Shown: in pieces, positions 54,821-64,000 of the stretch
Layout of the letters: each line of letters opens with the position of its first letter
How positions within the stretch are numbered: the stretch's first letter is position 1
Assembly (NCBI RefSeq): GCF_031143425.1
Contig: NC_090448.1
Span: 335,680,177 to 335,744,176 of the forward strand
Direction: 5' to 3'
DNA from: Pleurodeles waltl
Lineage: Eukaryota; Chordata; Amphibia; Caudata; Salamandridae
Length of the DNA stretch: 64,000 bases
Made by a program: the position numbers and the translations under genes
The notes under the pieces: generated by a model
Databases searched by the model: none
Told to the model about the DNA's origin: nothing
The model's input: only the letters and a program-made list of their open reading frames with translations

Positions 54821-55887
54821 ACTAAGCGGAGTGTTTACCGGCAGGGGTGTTGAGTGGGAAATAGGGAGAGTAATATTGATACTACATAAATAAAAACCAG
54901 TACAGAGCTGGCTGCTGGAGACCAAATAAGTAGGTGCTTCATGAGCTTGAACAACCAGGTTGGGGGTGCTTTGGCCCCACAGAAGGGCACAATACGAGGT
55001 GGGATGACTGGTTCAATTAAGGTGGCTAAGTGGAAGGTTCCTGACATGAACACATTTGCGAAGAGATATTGAGTGCACTTGTTTCTAAGGTGACATGGGG
55101 TAGGAATAGTGTTTCTCCAGGAAACTTATTTTACTGGAGATAGAGGAGCAAAAAGCTGTGAACAATGGAGGTGACAGACGTATGCCACCTTCCCAAACAA
55201 AGTGTGGGGCGTAACGATCTGGCTTGCTACCGCTGCACCCTTCCAGATGAGGTATAATGAGGTAGACATTTAGGGTGAGATTTATTCTGATATATGGGGT
55301 GCTGGACAGGTTAGAAGTACAACTTCAGAATGTGTTTATCCCTAACACTAACATTGATGATAAAGACTTCTATGCAGGTTTGTGGGAGGAGCACCTTCCA
55401 TATGTGGACGTCCGACTGATTTGGACTGAAGATTTCAATTAAGTGTTAGATGGCCAGCCGTGAATGGGAACGAAACCCAATATGACTGCAGCCTTAAATC
55501 AAATTACAGAAACCCCCCACTGCATAGATATCTGGAGAGCACTGTACCCGGTCTGTTGGGAATTGTCAAATCACAGACCAGTCCATAATGTGTGGCCAGC
55601 TGGATCTAACTCTAATTATGACAGTTGAAGAAACAATTGTCCCCACACTATTTTCTCTCTGATCATGTACCTTTATTAGCAGAATATGGCATGCGTAGGG
55701 TGGGGCCCCACATCACCCACTGAAGACTACTTACGGATGCCCTACAGGATACAGTCTTCTAAATGGAACTGAGGGAAATTCTTTCAGATTTCTTTAAAAG
55801 CAAGTAGGACTCTGCTAACACGTGTGAGTAAATGTAAGGCAAATATTCAAGGAATGAATTGTCAGAGTGGGGAATACAGATGGGAGC
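54821..55887 (+). pseudogene. L1-like LINE ORF2 endonuclease fragment
   Basis: Plus-strand reading recovers the order of an APE-type L1 endonuclease: FLQETYFTGDRG (about 55112-55150, the QETH motif), TFPNKVWGVTIWLA (about 55187-55228), DFYAGLWEEHLPYV, then TEDFN-stop-VLDG (about 55426-55460, corresponding to GDFN) and a CIDIWRALYP block (about 55523-55552), with SNHRP (about 55570) in place of SRID/SHHS. Several stops. It ends where D8's terminal repeat begins. In L1 this domain nicks the target DNA. Confidence 0.7.
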
Positions 55888-56314
55888 AACAAGTTTTTAG
55901 CCTTCAGTAACATTCTGGTAATATCTAACCGCAGATTACTTACATTCTGAATATTTGCCATTTGCAATATTTGACTTCATCCAGCAACTTTTGAGCAGGT
56001 GTGGCTCTGCAGTGCAGCTGATCCACTCCAGAAATCAGACATGGAGCACAATATAGGCACCACTCCAGCGTGCTGACATGAGTTGCTTTTGAGGCTGTGC
56101 ATGCTCTCAGACACAGTGCCCCAAACAGCAAATTGTGCAGTGTGCAGATTCCTAAACTTCGGATCTTATAAATTAATACAGTCAAATTCAAAGAACGGGG
56201 AGGATTGGAGGGATGTTGAGGAATCTGGGGTTAGAGTTTCTATGAAAAAGAGTGTTACTGAGGGCAAGTAACCTATTTTCCTAATAGAGACTTCTAACCA
56301 CAGATTACTCACCT
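55888..56314 (+). promoter_or_regulatory. DIRS 3' terminal repeat with inverted leader, and ICR (copy D8)
   Basis: The outer arm 55888-55943 (TTCTGGTAATATCTAACCGC) is complementary to 56218-56280 (ATCTGGGGTTAGAGTTTC). The ICR partner arm is 56281-56314 (CTAATAGAGACTTCTAACC). The leader holds an AATATAGGCACCACTCC TATA-like core (about 56050-56066) followed by GCGTGCTGACATGAG. More diverged than D4 but with all parts in the same order. Confidence 0.6.
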
Positions 56315-57960
56315 TTTGAATAGATACCAGAGCAGTACCTATTTGGCAGCGCATCTGTGAATCAGCTCAAATCAAAAAGTCCTGTAGGACAGAACGGTGA
56401 AAATATTAACCTGGCTGTCCAAACAGTAGTATTTGTGAACATATAGAGTGACATCCACGTAACTGTCTGGCAAATGTCCAGGATAGGACTTCAACATGCC
56501 AATGCAGTGGTAGCAGCTTTGGGCCTGTGAAATGAGCTTGCAGCCCTTTTGAAGGCTGCTTTTAGCCAATACTTAGCATATCTTGATGCAGAGTATGATC
56601 CAGTGAGAGATGGTCCTTTTCTCCATGGCCTTACCTTTTTTCACTGGAGGGAGCCCCACAAAGAGCTGATCATCCACCCGGTTTTGTCTGGTATGATGGT
56701 TGTAAAAGTTCAGTGCTCTTTAGGGGTCCTCTTTAAAAACTGTGTGAGGTGGAGCATAGAAGGCCAGTAGGATGACGGTTTGACGGACATTGAATGGTGT
56801 CTCAACTTTCAGCAATAAACTTTCATGTGCCCACAGAACCAGTGTCTGGGGGAAAAAAGTGGTGTATAGCAAATTGACACAAAGAGCCTGAATCCCACCA
56901 CTCACCATGCCGGTGTTATGAGGATGACAAACACGGTCTTAAAAGTAAGAAGCCATACAGGGCAGCTATGAAATGCCTCAAAGAGAGTACACATCAAATA
57001 AGTGAGGACAAAGTTAAGGTCCCACTGTGGCATAACAAAGGGAGAGGGTGGACACAAGTGCTGCAGGCCTTTCAAAAATGCTTAACAAGTGGTGATTAAA
57101 ATATCTTGCTTGCTATGCCGTAAAGGGCAGAAGAAGCCGCTGTGTAACCGGATCACTATTTATGACATTGCTCCCCGGTAAAGGGAGTTGACGAGGCCGA
57201 GACCAGGGCATACCCAGACTGACACATTTCCACACCATGTTTAGTGATGCAAAATGAGGCACCAATGAGTATCCAATGTATGAAGACAGGTGCATATAAA
57301 TAAACGCATCTATATGTCCCTTAATTAGAGAAGGGTTAAATCTTACCACCCCACACTAAACATAACCACAATGATCGCTACTGATGTGGCACAGTTCTTC
57401 TGATACACTACGACACTCTATTCCCATGTTTGATTTATTATTTTACTGTATAAGTAAATATATATGTATGTACATGCCAACCACTTGGGTGGCCGACTGC
57501 TCTGCCGAATCTCAACATGTTCAATAAAAAGATTTGAAGAAAAAAAACAACAACTGGTGATTAAAATAGTGAGGGCAACCATATGGAGATCAAAAGAGCC
57601 AAAAAGTATTCTTTGTCTATGCCCAAAACAAGGCCTTGCTGGGCAAGAGAAAACAACCAACAGAACGTCTGATAACTTGGGCTGGAGGGGGTCAATTTGG
57701 TGTGTGCAGCACCAAACCACAAACTTGCTCCAATGATAGGCATGTACAGTTTTTGTTGAGGGACAATTAGCTAGCAAGATGACGTCAACCACCTCCGGGA
57801 GAAGGCCAAAGGTGTTCAGCTGCTGCTGCTCAATTTAAAAGCATGAAGGTGGAAATTGCAAAGGTACAGGTGAATAAACCTGCCCGGTTGTTGTGACAGC
57901 AGGTTCTCATGGAGGGCAGCCTAATTAAAGGACAAAAGCTCAAGCCCAGGAGCTTTGAAT
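56315..57960 (-). pseudogene. DIRS tyrosine recombinase (copy D8), split by a LINE insert
   Basis: Right part: VDVILLANCPSTKTVHAYHW then SKFVVWCCTHQ (57718-57792), the N-terminal DNA-binding domain. After the insert (57104-57548) the sequence continues through QVGPCHS-type decayed helices to the CCCTGTGAGGTGG region. The C-terminal segment near 56372-56600 contains a LAKS/KGCK block, while the HxxR and Tyr positions are eroded (HKYYCLDSQ at about 56405-56440 keeps the Tyr). Many stops. Copy assignment rests on the order ITR-ICR-YR-MT-RH-RT-gag. Confidence 0.7.
57104..57548 (+). mobile_element. 5'-truncated LINE 3' end (retroposed insert) with 20-bp target duplication
   Basis: 445 bp between direct repeats 57084-57103 and 57549-57568 (20 bp, one mismatch). 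The plus-strand 3' end has a CAATAAAAAG signal about 20 bp before an A-rich tail (57540-57547). Long target duplications and an A tail are hallmarks of LINE-machinery insertion. The body has no ORF; it resembles the 3' untranslated region of an L1-type LINE, but the family is not proven. Confidence 0.75.
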
Positions 57961-58716
57961 ACTATACTCTGTGCCCAATCTGCTGCCACTAAGCGATCTT
58001 GGCCCTGGTCACTCCTAATCTCCTTCAGCACTCAGGACAGAAAAGGTATACAGGAGAGTCCAAGAGTTCCCCTCAACACAGAAAGAGTCTCATACCAAGA
58101 AGCCTTGGAAACTCACAGAAATTATAATACTGCACGTTCTTGGTGGTGGATCGAGTCAAGGATCTCTCGATCCACAGAAGAGAGCTTGCTGCACTTATTG
58201 GAGTAACTGCAATTCATGATCCAGTCGACTTTGACAACTAGGCTTGTCCGCCCTGACATTCAAATATCCTACCAGGTGAATGACCACCAGAAAATACATT
58301 CTCTTAATGGTCCATCCATCTCCAAAGACATAGTGCCTTCTGGCACAGGACCCAGGACCTCACTCCGCCCTGCTTGTTGCAATGGCACATAGTGGTGGTG
58401 TTGTCCGCAAACTCCTATATCACCTTCCATTTGACATACGAACGGATAGCTTTCAATGCCAAGCAGATGGCCCTCAGCTCCAGGAGGTTGATATGCTAGG
58501 AACTTGCTGGAGACCAGAGTCCTCTGATCGCCACTCATCCAGGAACCCACCCCAACCCAGAAGTGATGCACCTGCCTCCACTGTCAACTCTTGGTGTGGA
58601 AGGGAAAGGGGTCTGCCGCAGATCCAATTGCAGTTCATCAACCACCACTGCAATATTTGACAGTCTCCTCCGAAATCTGGACATGGTCGGAGAGGTCCAC
58701 TTGGTACTGGGTGCAC
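57961..58716 (-). pseudogene. DIRS RNase H and Dam-like region (copy D8)
   Basis: RNase H: LTVEAGASLLGWGGFLDEWR at about 58540-58605 (the catalytic Asp of TDAS reads GAS), LELRAICLALK-type sequence near 58440-58500, and a DNTT remnant near 58390-58410. The Dam-like domain (57961-58330) is largely eroded; only short Trp-containing blocks align. Frames switch often. Confidence 0.6.
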
Positions 58717-59450
58717 TGAAACTGCTACCTGGCCTGCTTTACCAGCAAGAAGAAGAAAACCATCAATCCCAGTAGCCTCGAAGTCTACCTCAGTGAAATC
58801 AAGGAGACAGGCTGAAAAATCGGGATCAGAACCTGAATGTCCTGGATGTCATTTCTGAGGGGAAAACCCCGAAACAACACTGTGTCCAGAATGGCTGCGA
58901 TAAGGGGAAGCTTTGAGAATGAGGCAAGTGTGACCTCAGCACATTGATAGTGAACCCTAAAGATGACCGAAGGTTTGACATAGAATGGAGGTAGCTGACT
59001 ATTGCCTAGGGCAAGCCCACCTGCAACAGCCAGTCGTCAAGGCAGGGGAAACCTGGGTCCCCATGACCTCCAAAATATGCTGCCACCCTTGCCATAACTT
59101 TCGTGTGCACTTGATGGGCACTGATAAGAATAAGGAGAGCAAAGAACTGGAAATATTCTTGTCCCAACACAAACCACACATAGCGCCGATGGGCCTGCAG
59201 GATGTGAAATAGGCATTCTGTAGATCTAACAACATCACCTAGTCTCATGGGTTGAGGGCAGACAAGACCCAGGCCAGGGTAAGCATCTTGAATTTATACT
59301 TCCGAAGGAAGGCGTTGAGAGGGTGCATCTCTAAAATAGGATGAAGGTGTCAGTCGCCCTTTATAACTATGTAGTAGCAACCACAACTCACTTTCGATGC
59401 ATGCACCTCTTGATAACCCCTTAGGCCAAAAGGGCTTGCACTTCTAGCCA
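58717..59450 (-). pseudogene. DIRS reverse transcriptase (copy D8)
   Basis: Two overlapping frames at 58999-59248 read MRLGDVVRSTECLFHILQAH and YVWFVLGQEYFQFFALLILI, which correspond to the palm before the active site. GDPGFPCLDDWLLQVGLP (about 59006-59060) has CLDD in place of YLDD with both Asp present. Frameshifts separate the blocks. Confidence 0.7.
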
Positions 59451-61380
59451 TATCACAGGCAGAATAACATCCATCCGTCATTCTTGGGATAATGAAGGGT
59501 GTGGCAGAGCTGCCAGGAAGGGTCCAAGTTTTGAGACCAACCTGTCTAATGGTCTACCATCCTGGTAAGAACTGCTGAAAGGGTTTGGCAGGTGATGCCG
59601 TTAGGGGCTTGGGTTAGAGAATCAAAGGACTGACTGCCACATTGTTCCTGACCATGATGCCCGTGGCTGCCATGGTCTTGGCCACGAAAGAGCTAGGGAC
59701 AACTCGCTGAGTTTGAAGTGGCTGCCTGCACAGGGTTCTTCTACAAAGCCGTAAAAGGAGTGAAAAGGCTTATGTAGTTGGCATGGCAGAGCAGAGAGGC
59801 CTAAGGAGCGCCCTGTGGCCCTACTCTCTTTTAAGGGCTCAATGGAGTAATCAGCTCTGTCCCCCAAAAAAAGGGTGAACGTCTTTGGGTATATGTGGGA
59901 GGATGTCAGCAACAGAACCCAAGACGGCGTGGGAGTGTCAGTCTAACAGGCAACTGGCATTAACCGACCAAAGGGCCAAACCGGTAGATGAAAATACCCT
60001 CTTCCCTAAGGCCTGTACTCTCTTGGACTCCCTGTCTGGGGGAGTAGTTGGAAAAGTGTTCGAGTTTATCTGACTAGTAGAAAGAGGGGTGCAGAGACAA
60101 AAATGCAGTGTCACCTGGGGTAGAGCAGTAGCGGTGGTGGTGATGTACTAGGGGGCCAGAACATGGTTTGCCCTAGGCTCCTAAGAGCATGGCATGCAGG
60201 CCTTCATTGCAAGGCAGCAGGGCTCAGTATTGGTCTGCCCCGGCTGGAGGACCTCTGTTACGACATTACATTTTACCTCCAGAGTTGGCAGCTGTATGGC
60301 AAATAATTTGGCCGCCCTGTGCATGACTATACCAAAGGAGTTGCTCTGTTCAGTCTCAGGTCCTAGAGGCAAGATGAGACCAGAAAAGGGAGAGGTCAAT
60401 CCCACTGGCATCCTAGAGGTCATCATACCAGTTTTACTTATGGTAGAGTTGGTCAGTTTCATCACCTGCCTCAGTCATTATCGGAATCTATCCTTCATAG
60501 GGAATGCAGCATGTGGGCCCTATGTTGTGGAGGAGTAAACACTAAATGGTTCTCGGCTGAAGTTAAGCTCAGCCTCTGTCAAGGTCCCAGCTGCACAGAC
60601 GCCAAGATGGAGGGCACAGTGGGCACCTCCGCCTCCAGCATCCAGTGAGAGTCATGGAGTTGTTACCGGGGCCGGAAGAGGCCTGGTGATGGGTTTGGAG
60701 GTTCCAAATAGGGCTGACGGTGAATTCCCTGGCGGTATTCCAGATGAAGGTCCTCTCAGCTCCATGGGACCCATAGCCACGCCAGAGGGAGTCAGAAAGC
60801 TCAGGTTGAGCGGGATAAGTTGCTGGATGTGCTATGACTTCAGCCAACTTCAGAAGCAAGATCAAGAGGCATGAGACCGCCTGCATGCCTTCACAGTTGT
60901 ACTAGAGTGGCAGAAAGTGGCAGAGTCCCATTTAAATGTTTTATTTCTTTTCTTGAAATTACTCGAAGAGTTGGAGTGCAAAGATGATCGACCTCAAGAG
61001 CAGCTCGGAGACCAACCTTTGAACTTGCACCAGTCACGATATGGAGTCTTTCGGTCCCTACCATGTAAAGCTTCTCTTTGCTGTCTCGTATGGCATTTGT
61101 GTTCATCTACACAGTCACTGCAATGTCTTGGCTCAACCTCTGGCAGACCTGATGGGGATCTTTCACAAACGTTTGCTTGTGGCAGTCCTTACGGGATTTG
61201 AATCCTACATTCTTAAGGTGATATTTTGCTTCCACACTGTAAAATGTTAGACAAAAAACTGTCTCCATGAGATAAGAGGTAGATCTGAATCAGCTTCTGT
61301 ATGCACAGAATGAAAGAATATATGTCAGCACATGACTGATGCCTACATTGGGCCCTACAGTTAATTACTGGAGAGGAACA
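59451..61380 (-). pseudogene. DIRS gag and leader remnant (copy D8)
   Basis: 59622-59912: IEPLKESRATGRSLGLSAL matches D5's LERFKDSRATAMSLGL. 60181-60465: AKLFAIQLPTLEVKCNVVTE matches D5's AEFLDLPLSVAEVKTNLLTE. 60891-61210: the N-terminal zinc region is scrambled, but MNTNAIRDSKEKLY parallels MNPKALKEREAKLF. The leader remnant at 61291-61380 has an AATGTAGGCATCAGTCATG block like other leaders. The outer 5' arm is missing. Confidence 0.65.
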
Positions 61381-61384
61381 GCAT

Positions 61385-62640
61385 CAATGCAGAGGCGCAC
61401 AGCACTACCTACCGGCATGCAGACTTCTCAAACGTTTCTGGATCTTGGGCATCTTCATAAATAAACCAAAGACTGTACTTTTCCCACTGGCACGTCTGGC
61501 TGGTAGGGACATCGCAAGTCTCCATGTTATGGACCTATCCTGGGAACCCTGGGGATTTCGATACTTAGGGTAGTTGATACTTGGCCATTCAGACTGCACA
61601 TACCCCAGAAGACCAGTATACACATAATATTGGTAAGGTTTTTCAAGGAGTGAGGGTGAGTTTTGGAATACCCTACTGGTATGAATTATGGGCAGAGTAG
61701 TAATCAGCAAAATGGTATTTCTGTCACCTATACATGCCTATACATCCTTGAGAACGCTATATGCATGATTCTGCAGAAGACATTCCTGGAACTGAACAGC
61801 ATCACGATCTCCTTAGTGTGGGCCGACAACAGAAGCAGAGTTAGCCTAGAAAGACAAGATGGATAGTGAGCTGGGAGGCCTGGGATTGCCAGATGTACAA
61901 ATGTATTATATTGCTGGGCTGCTAAAGTATGCAGCTATTTGGTGTGATGAGGGGCAGAGTTAGGAACAAAAGGTTACTGGAGGGCCTGGTTGAAGGAAAA
62001 TGTGCTTCCTACACTTCTTATGGAACTGCTCCCATGTTGAAGGGGCAGTGTCCATTTGTAGGGCAGCAGGTTTCAGTGACCTGGGAATTAGTCTGGTGAC
62101 ATTCGCCATATGCCAGACTATAGAATATGTGGTGGTTACAATCTTTTTAACAGATACAAACTGAAATGAGTGTATAATTGCCTGAGGAGAGGTGACTGAT
62201 TTTGGGGGACTACTACCTAGGCAACAGACGTATTACCTTTGCAGAGACACATTGTACATGTCAACTAGTGCCAGGACAGGTTCTTCAGTTTCCAAAGGTG
62301 TCCAGAAGAGTTCAGGATATCAAGACTGATTTCCCAGCTGAGCCAGGTAGTCCATTACACTGGAGCAGATATTCGATACTCAGTTAAGCAGGGATAGGAT
62401 CTCACATCTATACAACGTGTTCGAGGAGGCCAGAAAGCGGAAGCCAATCAAAGCACATAGCTATTGGGATGTCGACCCTCCAGAGACACTTATGACAATG
62501 AAAGGACTAGGGCTTGTGTCTTGGTCAGGATGTGGCCCATGAGGAGGTTCAAGCTGGCCCATTTCTATTTATTACACAGCACCTATCAGATGCCCCAGAA
62601 AATGCATAAAACTCCACAGCTTGTCTGATGAGTAACGTAA
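61385..62640 (+). pseudogene. L1-like LINE ORF2 RT C-terminal fragment
   Basis: Plus-strand blocks in the order of an L1 ORF2: IFINKPKTVLFPL near 61450-61490 (the N-x-x-K-S/T motif region), WGFRYLG near 61553-61573, IMGRVVISKMVFL near 61685-61725 (the GR-x-x-x-I-K-M motif), and GGLGLPDVQMYYIAGLLKYA near 61876-61935. A cysteine-poor tail near 62500-62640 follows. Frames and stops break it. Same strand as the EN fragment on the other side of D8; about 450 codons of the RT core are absent from both. Confidence 0.7.
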
Positions 62641-62951
62641 GGTCTATGACCTTTTCGAATACGACATGGACATTTAGTAAGTGAAGGGACTACTGCACTG
62701 TAGTGGGGGATCAACTTTGTAAGTTGACAGAAGGAATAGTTTATCCAACTCAGGTTATAGTCATAAACTTTATGCAGAAAACCCAGAGCAATTTTTCGCA
62801 ATGCATCTTCTTGTGTGCAGATGTTTGCCTTTCTTTGGGAAAGCCTGCAGAGTCACTTAAGAACAAAACAGATTATGCAGCCCATAGGAAGAGACTACAA
62901 TGGCCCAATTGTTCATCTTGAACTTAAAAAAGGTGCCAGAAAATGGTATTT

Positions 62952-62982
<31 letters not shown>

Positions 62983-63090
62983 TGGTAGAGTAATGAGATG
63001 AAGCAAGGCAGGGCAGTGTAGCCCCACAAGCTGCCATTATATGAGTTAAAATAGAGGCTGTGCCTTTAAATGCCTAGAGACCACCAGTAT
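62641..63090. other. Unassigned interval with TG/TA microsatellite
   Basis: No gene recognised. (TG)n runs at 62952-62970 and (TA)n at 62970-62982. Confidence 0.5.
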
Positions 63091-63330
63091 CCCATCACAC
63101 TGAGCAGGTGACAGTTGCTTCAGTTCTTTCTGAGGTGATGCATGATGAAATATAAGCTTACTGGTACATCTGCCCAATCCACCGTGGAGGAGGGAGGGTT
63201 GCTTATGACTATAATCCAAATTCCCCTACAAGAGAACTGGAGTTACAGGTAAGAAACAATTTCTTCTCTCATATGAGATTTCCATTTATAGGCATAAGCA
63301 ATGAATAGAGTAGCAAGCCCATCTCTACTT
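63091..63330. repeat. Terminal repeat/ICR-like region of a divergent DIRS (copy D9)
   Basis: It lies where the ICR and terminal repeat of other copies lie, directly beyond a recombinase C-terminus. AGTTACAGGTAAGAAACAAT near 63242 resembles the GGTAAGTAACTTGTT loop. TCATGATGAAATATAAGC near 63146 could be the TATA part of an inverted leader. The arms are too diverged for me to pair. Confidence 0.4.
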
Positions 63331-63359
63331 AAGGCAGTGGACAGGAGAGAGTATGTATT

Positions 63360-64000
63360 TTAAGCAAACAGATTCCTAAGGGATGCCTGCCCAACTAGAG
63401 CGTCTGCTCTGGCTTCAGAATCCAGGCAGTAATGCTTGGTAATATGTACAGATCTCCAAGTTGCTGCTTTGCAAATATCTGGGATAGGGATATTTCTCAA
63501 TAAAGCAGCTGTAGCCGCGTTACTCCTTGTGGAGTGTGCTTTAGGTTTTGCTGACAGTGTCTTGTTCGCTTTTTGATAGCACAACAGGATGCAGGTAACT
63601 ATCCATCGAGAGATAGTCTGTTTAGAAGTGGCCAAGCCCAAACGGACTGCACCACAGTTAATAAACAGTTGGCTCGACTTGCAGAGGTCATGTGTTCTGT
63701 CTAGGTAGAATTTCAGAATTCTCCTTACATCCAGGAAATGGCGAAATCTTTCTGCTGGAGTAGAGGGGTTCTCAAAGAATGTTGGAAGAGATATGGTCTG
63801 GTTAACGTGAAAGTCCGAAATAACGGTACAGAGGAATTTTGGGTGAGTTCTTATAACCATTTTGCTGGAATGGAAGACTATGTATGGTTCGTTAGAACAA
63901 AGCTCTTGGAGCTCGCTAACCCTGCGAGCTCATGTTATTGCTACAAAGAAAGCTGTCTTCCAAGAGGTATTGCAGGGAGGTTTTGTGAATAGGCTCAAGG
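63360..64000 (-). pseudogene. DIRS tyrosine recombinase, C-terminal catalytic part (copy D9)
   Basis: The best-kept YR of the window. From the right edge: TAFFVAIT then a TGA (63931-63933) and ARRVSELQEL, with the first catalytic Arg. Then 166 open codons (63860-63360): FHVNQTISLPTFFENP, LDVRRILKFYLDRTHDLCKS, SKQTISRWIVTCILLCYQKA, PKAHSTRSNAATAALL (His and Arg of HxxR) and RSVHITKHYCLDSEARADAL with the nucleophilic Tyr, ending RNLFA. Sequence differences show a different DIRS subfamily from D1-D8. The N-terminal half is outside the window. Confidence 0.85.

Overview
This window looks like intergenic DNA from a very large vertebrate genome, most likely a urodele amphibian (newt-like). That placement is an inference: there is no host gene, rRNA or tRNA to name the species. 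It rests on the density of nested DIRS-type tyrosine-recombinase (YR) retrotransposons, multi-kilobase non-coding repeats, an L1-like LINE, a hAT MITE and an ERV relic. No intact host gene was found. Nearly every open reading frame that makes sense is a decayed transposon gene.

For reference I number the DIRS copies D0-D9. All lie on the minus strand except one inverted block: D0 gag (about 1.9-3.8 kb), D1 (3.8-12.8 kb, broken by an inversion), D2 (12.8-15.9 kb), D3 (21.2-24.1 kb), D4 (24.15-24.9 kb), D5 (31.4-37.1 kb, the most complete), D6 (38.8-41.1 kb), D7 (49.7-50.9 kb), D8 (55.9-61.4 kb) and D9 (63.1 kb to the window edge). The gene order is leader, gag, RT, RNase H, Dam-like methyltransferase, YR. 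At the 3' side comes an internal complementary region (ICR, a roughly 100-bp hairpin), followed in several copies by an inverted copy of the 5' leader (the terminal repeat).

A second abundant class, here called the L family, begins TGTAGGAA and ends TTCCTACA. It runs 0.6-4.9 kb, codes for nothing recognisable, and behaves like giant solo LTRs. Copies lie at 1-1400, 3892-4528, 5860-10783, 15.9-17.0 kb, 24.9-27.9 kb, 29151-31330, 42.5-45.0 kb, 46548-49055 and 50938-54820. Several sit inside DIRS genes. Two subfamilies share a pair of small hairpins whose stems differ by compensating changes.

Other contents are a 218-bp hAT MITE inside the D5 recombinase, a 445-bp LINE 3' end with a 20-bp target duplication inside the D8 recombinase, L1-like EN and RT fragments flanking D8, an ERV env fragment at 41.7-42.3 kb, palindromic 155-175-bp tandem repeats at 28 kb, a 58-bp minisatellite at 45.35-46.55 kb, and a TTAA-bounded repeat ending at 38846. 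The best-supported structural story is an inversion between two oppositely oriented L elements that flipped the RNase H-MT-YR block of D1 (4529-5859). The most interesting sequence-level signals are the DIRS ITR/ICR modules and the covarying L-family hairpins.
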